DNA of 64,000 bases from JANQQJ01 sp046290575 (GCA_046290575.1 JBKAGX010000002.1:372001-436000), one strand, 5' to 3'; counted from the stretch's first letter, positions 1-8,606 are shown. Made by a program: numbers and translations. Notes: generated by a model from the letters alone, not told the origin.

Positions 1-340
1 GGCGTACTCGCGTCCCCGTCGTAAGCAGCAGCTTGTCGTAGTTGACCGATGATCCATCATCGAGGGAAACAGTCTTGGCTTCCCGGTCAATGGCGGTCGC
101 TTGACGGTTGGCACGGAAATCAATGTTCTTGTTCTCGTACCAGTCCGGCTTTTTCAGGAAGGTGCGCTCGATTTCGATATCGCCTGCCAGCAGCGCTTTC
201 GACAGGGGTGGCCGCTCATAGGGCACGTAGGGCTCATCCCCGATCAGGACGATCTGGCCTTCAAAGCCCTTCGACCGCAACGTCGCGGCGGCCTGACCGC
301 CGGCATGCCCTGCACCGATAATGACAAAAGTCTCGCTCAT
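1..340 (-). CDS. FAD-dependent ferredoxin/rubredoxin reductase, partial (C-terminus beyond window edge)
   Basis: Translating the minus strand from the ATG at 340 gives MSETFVIIGAGHAGGQAA, an N-terminal Rossmann fold with the dinucleotide motif GAGHAGG. About 25 residues later comes IVLIGDEPYVPYERPPLSKA, the hallmark of putidaredoxin/rubredoxin reductase-type flavoproteins. These enzymes pass electrons from NAD(P)H through FAD to a [2Fe-2S] ferredoxin that serves Rieske oxygenases or P450s. About 113 residues are present; the NAD domain and C-terminus lie outside the window. The gene is divergent from the SDR at 488. It is a plausible electron donor for the ferredoxin at 51211 and the four Rieske oxygenases here (inference). 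Family assignment is firm; the partner is not known. Confidence 0.85.
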   Translation of the reverse strand, partial: MSETFVIIGAGHAGGQAAATLRSKGFEGQIVLIGDEPYVPYERPPLSKALLAGDIEIERTFLKKPDWYENKNIDFRANRQATAIDREAKTVSLDDGSSVNYDKLLLTTGTRVR

Positions 341-487
341 GATCTGGTTTCACTCATGATTTTCTGGTCGTACCGACTCTGTCGGCCTATTTGGGTGTGA
401 GCAGGCCTCTTAGCCTGTTCGGTGCCAAAAATCTATGTTATGGCTGCCGGCCACAGGTAAACTTCGACTTCTCAGGGGGAGATCAAC

Positions 488-1267
488 ATGGGAATACTCG
501 ACGGCAAAGTCGCCGTGGTCACAGGCGCGTCAAATCCGGGCGGTATTGGCGAGACGGTTGCCAAGCTTTTTGCAGCTCAAGGCGCCAAGGTCGTTGTCGC
601 GGCCCGGAATCTTGATGCGCTGCAGTCGCTCGCGTCAGAGATCGGCGGAACGGCGGTCGCCTGCGACATCGGTAAGGAAGACGATATCAAGGCGCTGGCC
701 AAGGCTGCTGCCGATGCGCACGGCAAGATCGATATTGCTGTCAACTGTGCTGGCATCAATGTCGGTGGTGCAATTGCCGAGCTGACGACCGAGCAAATAC
801 TGCCGGGTGTAATGATTCACTATGTCGGTACGACGCTCTTCATCCGCTACATGGCCGAAATCATGAATGACGGTGGTGCGATTGCGACGGCATCGACCTT
901 GACCGCGTATCATGCCGGTCCGGGCATGGCGGTTTATTCGGGCACCAAAGCTGCCGCCGATCAGGTTGTCCGCGTGGCCGCTGTTGAATATGGCGCCCGT
1001 GGCATCAAGGTGAACTCGTTCAGTCCGGGCTTCACCCGCACCCCGATGACGGAGCCGTTCTTCGGCGCACCCGGCATCGACATTGAAGGCGCCTTCGCTC
1101 GTGAAACAGCGATGGGCCGTATCGGCACAACCGATGATATCGCCAATGGCGTTCTGTTCCTGTGCAGCGATCAGGCCTTCGTTTCGGGTCAGAACATCCA
1201 GCTCAATGGCGGGGCATCGCTTGGCCGCTTGCCAAAGCCGCATGAGATGGCTGCTGCGGCTGAGTAA
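488..1267 (+). CDS. Short-chain dehydrogenase/reductase (SDR)
   Basis: A 259-residue classical SDR: NAD(P)-dependent oxidation or reduction of an alcohol/ketone, cytosolic. Visible motifs are the N-terminal cofactor loop VTGASNPGGIG (residues about 11-21, two residues longer than the usual TGxxxGxG), the NNAG equivalent NCAGIN near residue 90, and the catalytic YSGTK near 150 with an upstream Ser (STL). The C-terminal SGQNIQLNGG matches the usual SG..I.VDGG end. A strong ribosome site (agggggaga) lies just before the ATG. It is 43 bases upstream of a second SDR on the same strand, so the two are probably co-transcribed. Substrate unknown; the catabolic setting suggests a hydroxy-acyl or alicyclic alcohol (inference). 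Confidence 0.9.
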   Translation: MGILDGKVAVVTGASNPGGIGETVAKLFAAQGAKVVVAARNLDALQSLASEIGGTAVACDIGKEDDIKALAKAAADAHGKIDIAVNCAGINVGGAIAELTTEQILPGVMIHYVGTTLFIRYMAEIMNDGGAIATASTLTAYHAGPGMAVYSGTKAAADQVVRVAAVEYGARGIKVNSFSPGFTRTPMTEPFFGAPGIDIEGAFARETAMGRIGTTDDIANGVLFLCSDQAFVSGQNIQLNGGASLGRLPKPHEMAAAAE

Positions 1268-1310
1268 AGAGAAGACTTCACACAATAAAATCTAAACAGG
1301 AGACAGCTTC

Positions 1311-2078
1311 ATGGACATAGGTATCAAAGGTAAAAACGCGATTGTCACCGGCTCGACCAAGGGTATCGGTCGCCGGGTGGTCAATCTGCTGGTGGAAGAA
1401 GGTGTAAACGTCGGCATTTGCGCGCGTAATCAGGACGAGGTTGATGCGGCCGTAGCCGAGCTTTCCGCCAAGGGCGTCAAGGTTGTCGGCGGTGTTGTCG
1501 ATGTCATGGACACCGAGAACTACGTCAAATGGTTGAAGGCGACTGCTGAAGAGCTCGGTGGCCTTGACATGTTCGTGCCGAACGTATCCGCCGGTGGTGG
1601 TTTCGATCCCAACAATTGGGGGCACAACTGGGAAAACAACTTCAAGGCCGACATCATGGGCACCGTTGCCGGTGCCGAGGCGGTGACGCCGTTCCTGGCC
1701 GAAACCAAGGGCGCCATGGTTTTCATGGCAACGACGGCAGCTGGTGAGTTCTTCGCCGCGCCGCAGTCCTACAGCTCGATCAAGTCAGCCGTCGTGAACT
1801 ATGGCTCCAACCTCGCCCAGTTCCTGGCGCCGCAGGGCATCAACGTCAATGTCGTCTCGCCGGGTTCGATCTATTTCGAAGGTGGTGACTGGGACATGAT
1901 CAAGCAGAACATGAGGCCGTTCTATGACCAGGTTCTGTCAACCATCGCCATGGGCCGCTACGGCACACCGGAAGAAGTGGCCAATGTCATTGTCTTCCTG
2001 CTGAGCCCGCTGGCCAGCTGGGTCACCGGTGTCAACGTCACCGTTGACGGTGGTCAGACCAAGCGGACCAAGTTCTAA
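1311..2078 (+). CDS. Short-chain dehydrogenase/reductase (SDR)
   Basis: A 255-residue SDR with cofactor motif VTGSTKGIG at residues about 12-20, active-site YSSIK near 159 preceded by the ATTAA serine/threonine segment, and the conserved C-terminal WVTGVNVTVDGG. Where many SDRs have NNAG it reads PNVSAGG, as in some FabG-like branches. It follows the SDR at 488 on the same strand with a short gap and an aggaga ribosome site, and is followed by a clear hairpin-plus-T terminator at 2101. The pair thus looks like a two-gene transcription unit. Substrate not recognisable. Confidence 0.9.
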   Translation: MDIGIKGKNAIVTGSTKGIGRRVVNLLVEEGVNVGICARNQDEVDAAVAELSAKGVKVVGGVVDVMDTENYVKWLKATAEELGGLDMFVPNVSAGGGFDPNNWGHNWENNFKADIMGTVAGAEAVTPFLAETKGAMVFMATTAAGEFFAAPQSYSSIKSAVVNYGSNLAQFLAPQGINVNVVSPGSIYFEGGDWDMIKQNMRPFYDQVLSTIAMGRYGTPEEVANVIVFLLSPLASWVTGVNVTVDGGQTKRTKF

Positions 2079-2100
2079 GGGCCGTCTGGATTTGCATCGG

Positions 2101-2130
2101 AAAAGGGCGGTTCAATTGACCGCCCTTTTT
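2101..2130 (+). terminator. Rho-independent terminator after the SDR pair
   Basis: A perfect 11-bp stem (aaaagggcggt / accgccctttt) with a 7-base loop ending in a run of five T, 22 bases after the stop at 2078. It separates the SDR pair from the dehydrogenase-complex operon starting at 2305. The A tract on the left arm means it could also act on minus-strand transcripts. Confidence 0.85.
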
Positions 2131-2304
2131 CTTGCCTCCGCCCTTTACCGTCATAGGTGAAGGTTCACTCTGGACCGGTTCCGTCACTATAGCTAAGGTC
2201 CGCGCCATATTCGGCGCTTGACCGGCATTCCCGGCACCGCCAGTATCCGCTTCCCCGTCCAGGGTCAGTGCTAAGGACGGGTTACTCGATGAGGGAGACA
2301 TCAC

Positions 2305-3279
2305 TTGCAGTTATCACGCGAAGAACTTCTCCGTGCCTATCGCCAGATGAAAACGATCCGCGAGTTCGAGGATCGGCTTCATGAAGAGATCCCGAAAGGT
2401 CAGATCCCCGGCTTTACGCACCTGTATTCAGGCCAGGAGGCAATCGCCGTCGGCGTTTGTGAGAACCTGAATGATTCCGACGCCATTACCAGCACCCACC
2501 GTGGCCACGGCCACTGCATCGCCAAGGGCTGTGACGTCAAAGGCATGATGGCCGAAATTTTTGGCCGGGCGACAGGCCTCTGCGGTGGCAAGGGCGGTTC
2601 GATGCATATCGCCGATCTGACAAAGGGCATGTTGGGTGCCAATGGCATTGTTGGCGGTGGCCCGCCCATCGCGATGGGCGCGGCGATTGCATTCCGCAAC
2701 CGCGGCAAAGGCGAAGTCGCCGTTGCGCTGGCCGGTGACGGCAGCTGTAACTCCGGTCCGGTGTTCGAAGCCATGAACATGGCGGTGATGCTGAATCTGC
2801 CGGTGATTTTCGTGTTCGAAAACAACGGCTATTCCGAACAGACCGCGCCCGCCTATGCGGTCGGTGGCGGCAAGACCGACATGGTCCGCCGCGCAGAAGG
2901 CTTCGGCATGCCAGCATTCAAAGGCGACGGTACGGACTTCTTTGAAGTGTATGAGATGTTCGGCGAAGCTGCTGAACGCGCCCGCACCGGTGGCGGCCCG
3001 ACCGCGCTTGAATTCGAGTGTCTCCGTTACTTCGGTCACTTCGAGGGCGATCCCCAGCGTTACCGCGCCAAGGGTGAAGTTGAAGACGCTCGCGAAAACA
3101 TGGACTGTCTGAAGAACTTCCGCGCCAAGGTGACAGAAGCCGCGCTGCTTGAAGCAGCCGATCTCGATGCCATCGACGCTGAGGTGCTTCAGTTGATCGA
3201 CGAAGCAGTCGAGGAGGCCATGGCGGCGCCGTTCCCGGATCCGTCCGAGGTCACCAAAAACGTCTATATTTCGTACTAG
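2305..3279 (+). CDS. TPP-dependent 2-oxoacid (pyruvate/acetoin) dehydrogenase E1 component, alpha subunit
   Basis: A 324-residue E1 alpha subunit of a pyruvate dehydrogenase/acetoin dehydrogenase-type complex. It binds thiamine pyrophosphate and decarboxylates the 2-oxo substrate (or cleaves acetoin) with E1beta. The TPP motif runs from GDGSCNSG (about residue 147) to ENN about 25 residues on. RGHGHCIAKG and GGSMHIAD are family signatures. The start is TTG at 2305 with gagggaga six bases upstream; no ATG fits. It lies 18 bases before the E1beta gene. The short length without an N-terminal extension and the operon order resemble AcoA-type and related enzymes as much as PdhA, so the substrate is left open. 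Confidence 0.9.
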   Translation: MQLSREELLRAYRQMKTIREFEDRLHEEIPKGQIPGFTHLYSGQEAIAVGVCENLNDSDAITSTHRGHGHCIAKGCDVKGMMAEIFGRATGLCGGKGGSMHIADLTKGMLGANGIVGGGPPIAMGAAIAFRNRGKGEVAVALAGDGSCNSGPVFEAMNMAVMLNLPVIFVFENNGYSEQTAPAYAVGGGKTDMVRRAEGFGMPAFKGDGTDFFEVYEMFGEAAERARTGGGPTALEFECLRYFGHFEGDPQRYRAKGEVEDARENMDCLKNFRAKVTEAALLEAADLDAIDAEVLQLIDEAVEEAMAAPFPDPSEVTKNVYISY

Positions 3280-3297
3280 GGCCCGGGGAGTAACACC

Positions 3298-4308
3298 ATG
3301 CCAGTAATGACTTATCGCGAGGCGATCTCCGAAGCCTTGATGATTGAAATGGATCGGGACGAAACCACGATCATCATGGGCGAAGATGTCGCCGGTGGTG
3401 CCGGTGGCTCGTCTGGAGAACGCGACAACCAAAGCGGTATCTTCGGTACTTATCCGCAGTTCCACGCCCGCTATGGCGAAAACCGCTTTATCGATACGCC
3501 CATTAGTGAGGCCGCGATTGTCGGCGCCGCTGCGGGTGCTGCGCTGGGCGGCTTGCGCCCGGTTGTCGAAATCATGTTCGCTGACTTTATCGGCTACTGC
3601 CTGGATCAGATCATGAACCAGTCGGCCAAGTTCCGGTATATGTTCGGCGGTACGGCGCGTACCCCGATGGTCCTTCGGACGGCCTATGGCGCTGGTCTCT
3701 CGGCTGCCGCACAGCACTCGCAAGCCATCTATCCTATCATCACCCACATTCCGGGTGTGAAGGTGGTGGTGCCGTCGAAGCCGGCGGATGTAAAGGGCTT
3801 GATGCTCACGGCCATGCGCGACGACGACCCGGTTATTTTCTTCGACCACAAGGCGCTGTTTGGCGTGTCCGGTGAGGTGCCCGAAGGCGACGAAGGCATC
3901 CCGTTTGGCGTGGCATCCGTGTCTCGTGAAGGGGACGATTGCACGGTCGTGGCCCTGGGCCGAATGGTTCACTTCGCCGAGACCGTGGTTGACAGTCTTG
4001 CCGACGATGGCATCACCTGTGATGTGGTCGACCCACGCACGACGTCGCCGCTTGATGAAGATGCGATCCTGGCCAGTGTCGAAAAGACCGGCCGTTTGGT
4101 GCTGGTCGATGAATCAACGCCGCGCTGCTCGGTCGCGTCGGATATCTCGGCAATGGTTGCGCAGAAAGGCTTTGATTTCCTGGATGCGCCGATTGAGATG
4201 GTCACATCGGCTCACTCACCGGTGCCGTTCGCGCCCAATCTGGAGCAGGAGTTTCTGCCCAGTACCGATAAAATCGAAGCGGCGATCCGCAAAACACTCG
4301 ATTACTAA
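3298..4308 (+). CDS. 2-oxoacid (pyruvate/acetoin) dehydrogenase E1 component, beta subunit
   Basis: A 336-residue E1 beta subunit: transketolase pyrimidine-binding domain (about 1-180) and transketolase C-terminal domain (about 200-325). Typical stretches are MTYREAISEAL at the N-terminus, the TPP-activating region IMGEDV, FIDTPISEAAIVGAAAGAA, and VDPRTTSPLDEDAI. It forms the alpha2beta2 E1 heterotetramer with the product of the preceding gene. The ATG at 3298 is preceded by ggggag. A perfect GC-rich inverted repeat at 4333 separates it from the E2 gene. No free-standing lipoyl domain is fused at its N-terminus, unlike some alphaproteobacterial PdhB proteins. Confidence 0.92.
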   Translation: MPVMTYREAISEALMIEMDRDETTIIMGEDVAGGAGGSSGERDNQSGIFGTYPQFHARYGENRFIDTPISEAAIVGAAAGAALGGLRPVVEIMFADFIGYCLDQIMNQSAKFRYMFGGTARTPMVLRTAYGAGLSAAAQHSQAIYPIITHIPGVKVVVPSKPADVKGLMLTAMRDDDPVIFFDHKALFGVSGEVPEGDEGIPFGVASVSREGDDCTVVALGRMVHFAETVVDSLADDGITCDVVDPRTTSPLDEDAILASVEKTGRLVLVDESTPRCSVASDISAMVAQKGFDFLDAPIEMVTSAHSPVPFAPNLEQEFLPSTDKIEAAIRKTLDY

Positions 4309-4332
4309 GGCTAGCGTTTGAGTTGCTCGGCC

Positions 4333-4362
4333 GCCCCGGAGGACTTTTTCAGCCTCCGGGGC
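4333..4362. other. Perfect inverted repeat between E1beta and E2 genes
   Basis: Ten-base arms gccccggagg / cctccggggc around a 10-base spacer containing five T. No T run follows, so it is not a canonical terminator. It could be an RNA-stabilising or processing hairpin that adjusts E1:E2 ratios, or a weak attenuator. Function is inferred only from position. Confidence 0.55.
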
Positions 4363-4413
4363 GTTGCCGTTCTAAGACGATCCGTTTGAAGGTTGAGAGA
4401 AGGAGAATCCGTC

Positions 4414-5958
4414 ATGGCAGACATCAAAGCGATCGCCATGCCCAAATGGGGCCTCGAAATGTCAGAAGGCACGCTCGCCAAATGGCACGTGGCTGAAGGT
4501 GAACCGATCACCAAGGGTCAGGTCATCATGGATGTCGAGACGGAGAAGATCGCCAACGAGGTAGAGGCTGACCTTGAGGGCGTCCTGCGTAAACAGGTGG
4601 CGGGTGAGGGCGACGTGATCGCCGTTGGCGGATTGCTGGGTGTCGTGGCGCCGGAAGATGCCGATGACGCGGCGATTGAAGACTTTGTCGCCAACTTCAA
4701 GTCGATTGCCGTTGGCCGTGTCGAGGCGAAAAAGAAAGAAGACAAACCGGCAGCGGCTGAGACAGCCGCGCCCGCTAAAAAAGCGGCAAGGGGGGATGTT
4801 AAAGCCTCGCCGCGCGCCAAAAAGCTCGCGAAGGACCTGGGTGTCGACATTGAAGACGTTCCGACCTCGGGCAAACGGATCTCCGACAAGGACGTGCAGG
4901 CCTATTATGACGAGCAACAGGCCGGTGGCGGTGAACCCGCCAAGGAAAAAGGCCGGGTCCGTGCGTCACCGCGCGCCAAGAAACTTGCCAAGGAATTGGG
5001 GATCGATATCGCCGATGTCTCGGGCAGTGGCCGGGGCGGCCGGATTTCAGAAGACGACGTGAAGGCCCATGCCGACTCCGGTGGCGCAGAAGCCGCGCCC
5101 GCAGCGACAGTCAATGAAGACGTGCGAACGACGCCGGCGGTGCGCCGTCTGGCCAAGGAACATGGTATTGACCTGTCGACGGTGCAGGGGACCGGCAAGG
5201 GCGGACGCGTTACCAAGGAAGACGTTGAGCAGGCAGCCTCGGGGGGAGCCTCTGCGGCGCCTATGGTGCCTGGTGAGAACCCCTACCAGCTTCTCGAACT
5301 CAACAATATGCGCAAGACGATTGCACGCCGTTTGACGGAAGCCAAGTCGACCATTCCGCACATCTATCTGACGGTGGATGTGGAACTGGACCGACTGCTG
5401 GCCCGCCGTGCGAAGGTTAATGCCGGTGCTGATGCCAAGGCGTCGGTGAACGATTTCATCATTCGCGCCGCGGCGCTGGCGCTGAAGCAGGTGCCGGAAT
5501 GCAACGTCCAATGGCATGACGATGGCATCCACATGTTCCAGCATGCGGATATCTCCATGGCCGTTGCACTTGATGGGGGGTTGATCACGCCGATCGTCCG
5601 GGCCGCCGATACCAAATCGGTGCATGAAATCGCTGCGGAAACCAAAGACCTGGCGACGCGTGCGCGGTCGGGCAAGCTGACCATGGATGAGATCCAGGGG
5701 GGTACGTTCAGCATTTCCAATATGGGCATGCTGGGCATCCGGAACTTCGATGCAGTGATCAATCCGCCGCAGGCAGCCATTCTGGCGGTCGGGTCCGGTG
5801 AAGAACGCATCGTAGCGCGCAATGGCGCCCCGGCGGTCGCAACCGTCATGACGGTTACCATGTCCTGCGATCACCGGGCGATTGACGGTGCCCTTGGCGC
5901 GCGCTTCCTTGAGGCGTTCAAGGACTTGCTGGAAGAGCCACTGGCGCTGGTCCTATAG
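4414..5958 (+). CDS. Dihydrolipoyl acyltransferase (E2) of a 2-oxoacid dehydrogenase complex with three E3-binding domains
   Basis: A 514-residue E2. Residues about 1-80 form one lipoyl domain (PKWGLEMSEG; lipoylated Lys in VETEKIANEVEA). Then follow three consecutive peripheral-subunit (E3/E1)-binding domains: ASPRAKKLAKDLGVDI near 130, ASPRAKKLAKELGIDI near 185 and TTPAVRRLAKEHGIDL near 235, joined by Ala/Lys/Pro/Glu-rich linkers. The catalytic acyltransferase domain (about 285-514) ends with SCDHRAIDGALGARF, carrying the catalytic His and Asp. Usual E2s have one such binding domain. I take the ATG at 4414, preceded by agaaggag; the longer TTG start lacks support. No lipoamide dehydrogenase (E3) gene is nearby, so E3 must come from elsewhere. 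Substrate may be pyruvate, acetoin or another 2-oxoacid. Confidence 0.93.
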   Translation: MADIKAIAMPKWGLEMSEGTLAKWHVAEGEPITKGQVIMDVETEKIANEVEADLEGVLRKQVAGEGDVIAVGGLLGVVAPEDADDAAIEDFVANFKSIAVGRVEAKKKEDKPAAAETAAPAKKAARGDVKASPRAKKLAKDLGVDIEDVPTSGKRISDKDVQAYYDEQQAGGGEPAKEKGRVRASPRAKKLAKELGIDIADVSGSGRGGRISEDDVKAHADSGGAEAAPAATVNEDVRTTPAVRRLAKEHGIDLSTVQGTGKGGRVTKEDVEQAASGGASAAPMVPGENPYQLLELNNMRKTIARRLTEAKSTIPHIYLTVDVELDRLLARRAKVNAGADAKASVNDFIIRAAALALKQVPECNVQWHDDGIHMFQHADISMAVALDGGLITPIVRAADTKSVHEIAAETKDLATRARSGKLTMDEIQGGTFSISNMGMLGIRNFDAVINPPQAAILAVGSGEERIVARNGAPAVATVMTVTMSCDHRAIDGALGARFLEAFKDLLEEPLALVL

Positions 5959-5995
5959 GCAGACGCTTTCGCGATGATCACGGGGGGCTGCGCCC

Positions 5996-7402
5996 ATGAC
6001 GGCCAACCCGCTGACCGCATTCGGAACCTGGTTGGCCGAAACGCCTCGTGACTGGCCCGATGATGCCCGCGATTGGGCACACCGGGAGTTCGTCGATACA
6101 GTTGCCGTGATGGTGCCCGGCGCTGCGGAGCCGGTTGCCCGCAAGACCTTCGCAACGGTTGCCGACTGGGGCGCTGACGGGTGTGCCGTTGTGGGTCACG
6201 CAAAACGGTTGGCGGCGCCTTGGGCGGCACTTGTCAATGGCGCAGCCGGTCACGCGCTCGATTTCGACGATAATTTCGACCCGTCCAAAAGCCACCCTTC
6301 CACTGTTCTGGTGCCGGCGCTCCTAGCGTTGGGCGAACAGGAAGGAAAGTCGGGCAGAGCGTGTATCGATGCCTACATCGCCGGGCTTCAGATCATGGGG
6401 CGTGTGGGACAGGGCCTCAACCCGACCCATAGAGATCGCGGTTGGCACGCCACGAGCACGGTGGGGGCCGTCGGTGCAGCAGCGGCCTGTGCCCGGCTCC
6501 TCAAGCTGGATACCGACGGCTGCGCTCGGGCTTTGTCGCTGGCCACCAGTATGGCGGGCGGTTTTATGTCGCAATTTGGCACAATGGCGAAACCGCTGCA
6601 TGCCGGTCTCGCCGCAAAGGCCGGGGTCATGGCGGCAAGCCTCGCCCGTCAGGGCGTTACGGCCAGCGAGGAGACGCTGGAAGGTAAGACAAGCATGCAG
6701 GGCCTGATGGTCGGCCCGGATTACGAGGAATTGCGCGATCGGCTGACGCATTTTGAGCATGGGCACGCGCTGCGCTACGAGACGGAACGTGTTGGTGAAC
6801 CATTGTTGATCCTCGAGCACAAGTTTCGGGTCAAACGATTTCCATGCTGTGGCGTGTCTCATCGGGCGATGGACGGACTGCTCGATTTAATGGCGGCGCA
6901 CGGCTTCAGCCGCTCAGACGTCAAGAATCTCAGGATCCGGCTGCCGCAGCTGCATCAGAACAACTTGATGCATCACGACCCAAAGACGTCGCTGGAGGCG
7001 AAGTTCAGCCAGGAATACACCATCGCCTGCATCCTTCTGACGGGGGACTGCACGCTCGAGGATTTCACAGAACAGGCGATCAATCGCCCCGAGATTCGAG
7101 AGGTTTATGAGCTGCTTGAGCTGGAAGCCGTCGATCTGCCGGAAGGCCAGTTTCCCACCGAGGTCAAGGTGACGCTAAAGGATGGCCAGGTGCTGGAAAC
7201 CGCTGTTGGTTTGCCACGGGGCAGCAAGGCAGCGCCCTTCACCTGGGACGAGTACTGGCTGAAGTTCGATATGTGCTGCAAGAATTTTCTGACACCGGAG
7301 CGAACCGGCGAGCTGCGCGGTGCGCTTGAGCGGCTGCCCAACCTCGTGTATATCGCCGATCTAACCGAACACCTCGCGACGCCATTCGCTCGGGTCGCCT
7401 GA
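5996..7402 (+). CDS. MmgE/PrpD family protein
   Basis: A 468-residue member of the MmgE/PrpD superfamily (2-methylcitrate dehydratase, cis-aconitate decarboxylase and iminodisuccinate epimerase relatives). Supporting segments are the N-terminal DTVAVMVPGAAEPVARK, the signature NGAAGHALDFDDNFD near residue 85, HATSTVGAVGAAAACARLL, GTMAKPLHAGLAA and KRFPCCGVSHRAMDG. The fold is an all-alpha domain followed by a smaller alpha/beta lid. It lies 37 bases after the E2 gene on the same strand and may belong to the same operon, suggesting action on a small branched or dicarboxylic acid from the same pathway (inference). Many paralogues of this family have no assigned substrate. Confidence 0.88.
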   Translation: MTANPLTAFGTWLAETPRDWPDDARDWAHREFVDTVAVMVPGAAEPVARKTFATVADWGADGCAVVGHAKRLAAPWAALVNGAAGHALDFDDNFDPSKSHPSTVLVPALLALGEQEGKSGRACIDAYIAGLQIMGRVGQGLNPTHRDRGWHATSTVGAVGAAAACARLLKLDTDGCARALSLATSMAGGFMSQFGTMAKPLHAGLAAKAGVMAASLARQGVTASEETLEGKTSMQGLMVGPDYEELRDRLTHFEHGHALRYETERVGEPLLILEHKFRVKRFPCCGVSHRAMDGLLDLMAAHGFSRSDVKNLRIRLPQLHQNNLMHHDPKTSLEAKFSQEYTIACILLTGDCTLEDFTEQAINRPEIREVYELLELEAVDLPEGQFPTEVKVTLKDGQVLETAVGLPRGSKAAPFTWDEYWLKFDMCCKNFLTPERTGELRGALERLPNLVYIADLTEHLATPFARVA

Positions 7403-7476
7403 CCCGTCGCGACATTCCCAGATGGAGGCCTGATATTTCCGATACGAAGTCCCCGGGGGCTGTTACCGCGCTGGTA

Positions 7477-8250
7477 ATGGCTGCGTCGAGAAGCGGCGCG
7501 GTAAACCCCGTTGCGGCCATACAAGGGAAGTCGCACAAATGCCTGGTGGAAATCGCCGGCGTCGTCATGCTCGAGGGTGTTATCGAGACGGTTCTTCAAA
7601 GTGGATGTTTCGACCGCGTTTTCGTCTCGATAGAAGACGAAGCCGTGTTGCGCAGTGTTCCCCAAATCGATGAATGGATGAACGAGGGCAAGGTAGGCTT
7701 TGTCGCCAGTGAGGGAAACCTCGCAGACAGCGTCTATGCCGCCGTAAAGAACATCGATGATCCGTTCCCCATGGTTATCACGACCGGAGACAACGCCCTT
7801 CATACGCCCGAACTGCTTCGTGACTATGTCGCGGACCTTGAAAAATCGGATGGTGACGTGTGTGTCGGGTTTGCAGAAAAATCCGTCATTCGTGCGGAAT
7901 TCCCGGATGTCCGGATCGCCTTTTATGAGTTTTCAGATGGGGGTTACTCCAACTGCAATCTCTATGGTCTGAAGAGCGAACGGGCGTTGCCGATCATCAA
8001 GGCGTTTCGGGGCGGCGGGCAGTTTGGCAAGAAGGCCATACGCATCATCAAGGCGTTTGGAATGTTGAACTTCCTGATCTTTCGGACCCGCCGGTTCAAA
8101 TTTGCGACCATTATCGGCCGGATTGGCAGAAGCTACGGCGTGCGCGTCAGGGCGATCGTCGTGCCTTATTCCTTCGCGCCGATCGACGTCGACAACCCTG
8201 AGGTTCTTGTGCTGACCGATCAGATTCTCACGGAACGCCGGGGGCTCTAA
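7477..8250 (+). CDS. NTP-transferase-like nucleotidyltransferase; true start probably upstream
   Basis: The frame reads VTALVMAASRSG... then KCLVEIAG and VMLEGVIE, the signature of GT-A-fold nucleotidyltransferases (MobA/IspD/GlmU-like) that activate a sugar, alcohol or cofactor. ITTGDNALHTPELL near residue 95 gives the metal-binding Asp. The first in-frame ATG (7477) would cut away the core strand TALVM. In-frame codons back to 7435 contain no ATG/GTG/TTG, yet a ggagg ribosome site (7424-7428) sits six bases before an ATT at 7435. Translation may therefore begin at ATT (or at CTG 7471). The coordinates given are the conservative ATG start. It overlaps the convergent lipoprotein gene by 4 bases. 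Substrate unknown. Confidence 0.75.
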   Translation: MAASRSGAVNPVAAIQGKSHKCLVEIAGVVMLEGVIETVLQSGCFDRVFVSIEDEAVLRSVPQIDEWMNEGKVGFVASEGNLADSVYAAVKNIDDPFPMVITTGDNALHTPELLRDYVADLEKSDGDVCVGFAEKSVIRAEFPDVRIAFYEFSDGGYSNCNLYGLKSERALPIIKAFRGGGQFGKKAIRIIKAFGMLNFLIFRTRRFKFATIIGRIGRSYGVRVRAIVVPYSFAPIDVDNPEVLVLTDQILTERRGL

Positions 8251-8606
8251 AGGCCTTCAAGCGTTCTTGTGAACGCAGATTGCGCAGCAGCGAGTTCGCC
8301 GTTCGAAACCCACTGATTGTTGATCCGCAGCCGCCTCAGATTACGGTCCCGCGTCACCTTGCATTTCAGCTTGAGCGACTCGGCCAGCGGGTCTTGTGAC
8401 GGGGTTGAAAGCCCGACGATCACTTCCTTATAGAAGACTTCCCTATAGTCGATGGAAGCCATGCCGATACCGGCATCAATTGCAGAGCCCGCTTGAATGC
8501 AGGCATCGACCATCCGGTCGTCAGTGGAATCAGCGCTGCAGGCCAGAAGGCTTGGTAGCATCAGGACAACAGGAACCAGCGGTTTCAAAAGCGGCGTTGC
8601 GGCCAT
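8247..8606 (-). CDS. Small putative lipoprotein, function unknown
   Basis: Starting at the ATG at 8606 this gives 119 residues: a hydrophobic signal (LLKPLVPVVLMLPSLLAC) ending in a lipobox-like LLAC, then about 95 mostly polar residues. A longer start at 8645 (132 residues) is possible but puts charged residues before the signal. After the lipidated Cys, two further Cys are visible (VDACIQ and LKCKV), which could form a disulfide in the periplasm. I do not recognise a family. The gene is tail to tail with the nucleotidyltransferase, sharing four bases. Confidence 0.6.
   Translation of the reverse strand: MAATPLLKPLVPVVLMLPSLLACSADSTDDRMVDACIQAGSAIDAGIGMASIDYREVFYKEVIVGLSTPSQDPLAESLKLKCKVTRDRNLRRLRINNQWVSNGELAAAQSAFTRTLEGL

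Noticed and set aside
2428..3972. A 514-residue open frame on the minus strand opposite the E1 genes
   Set aside because: It lies wholly antisense to two genes with strong family matches, and its translation (His/Arg-rich) matches nothing. It is a codon-bias shadow of GC-rich coding DNA.
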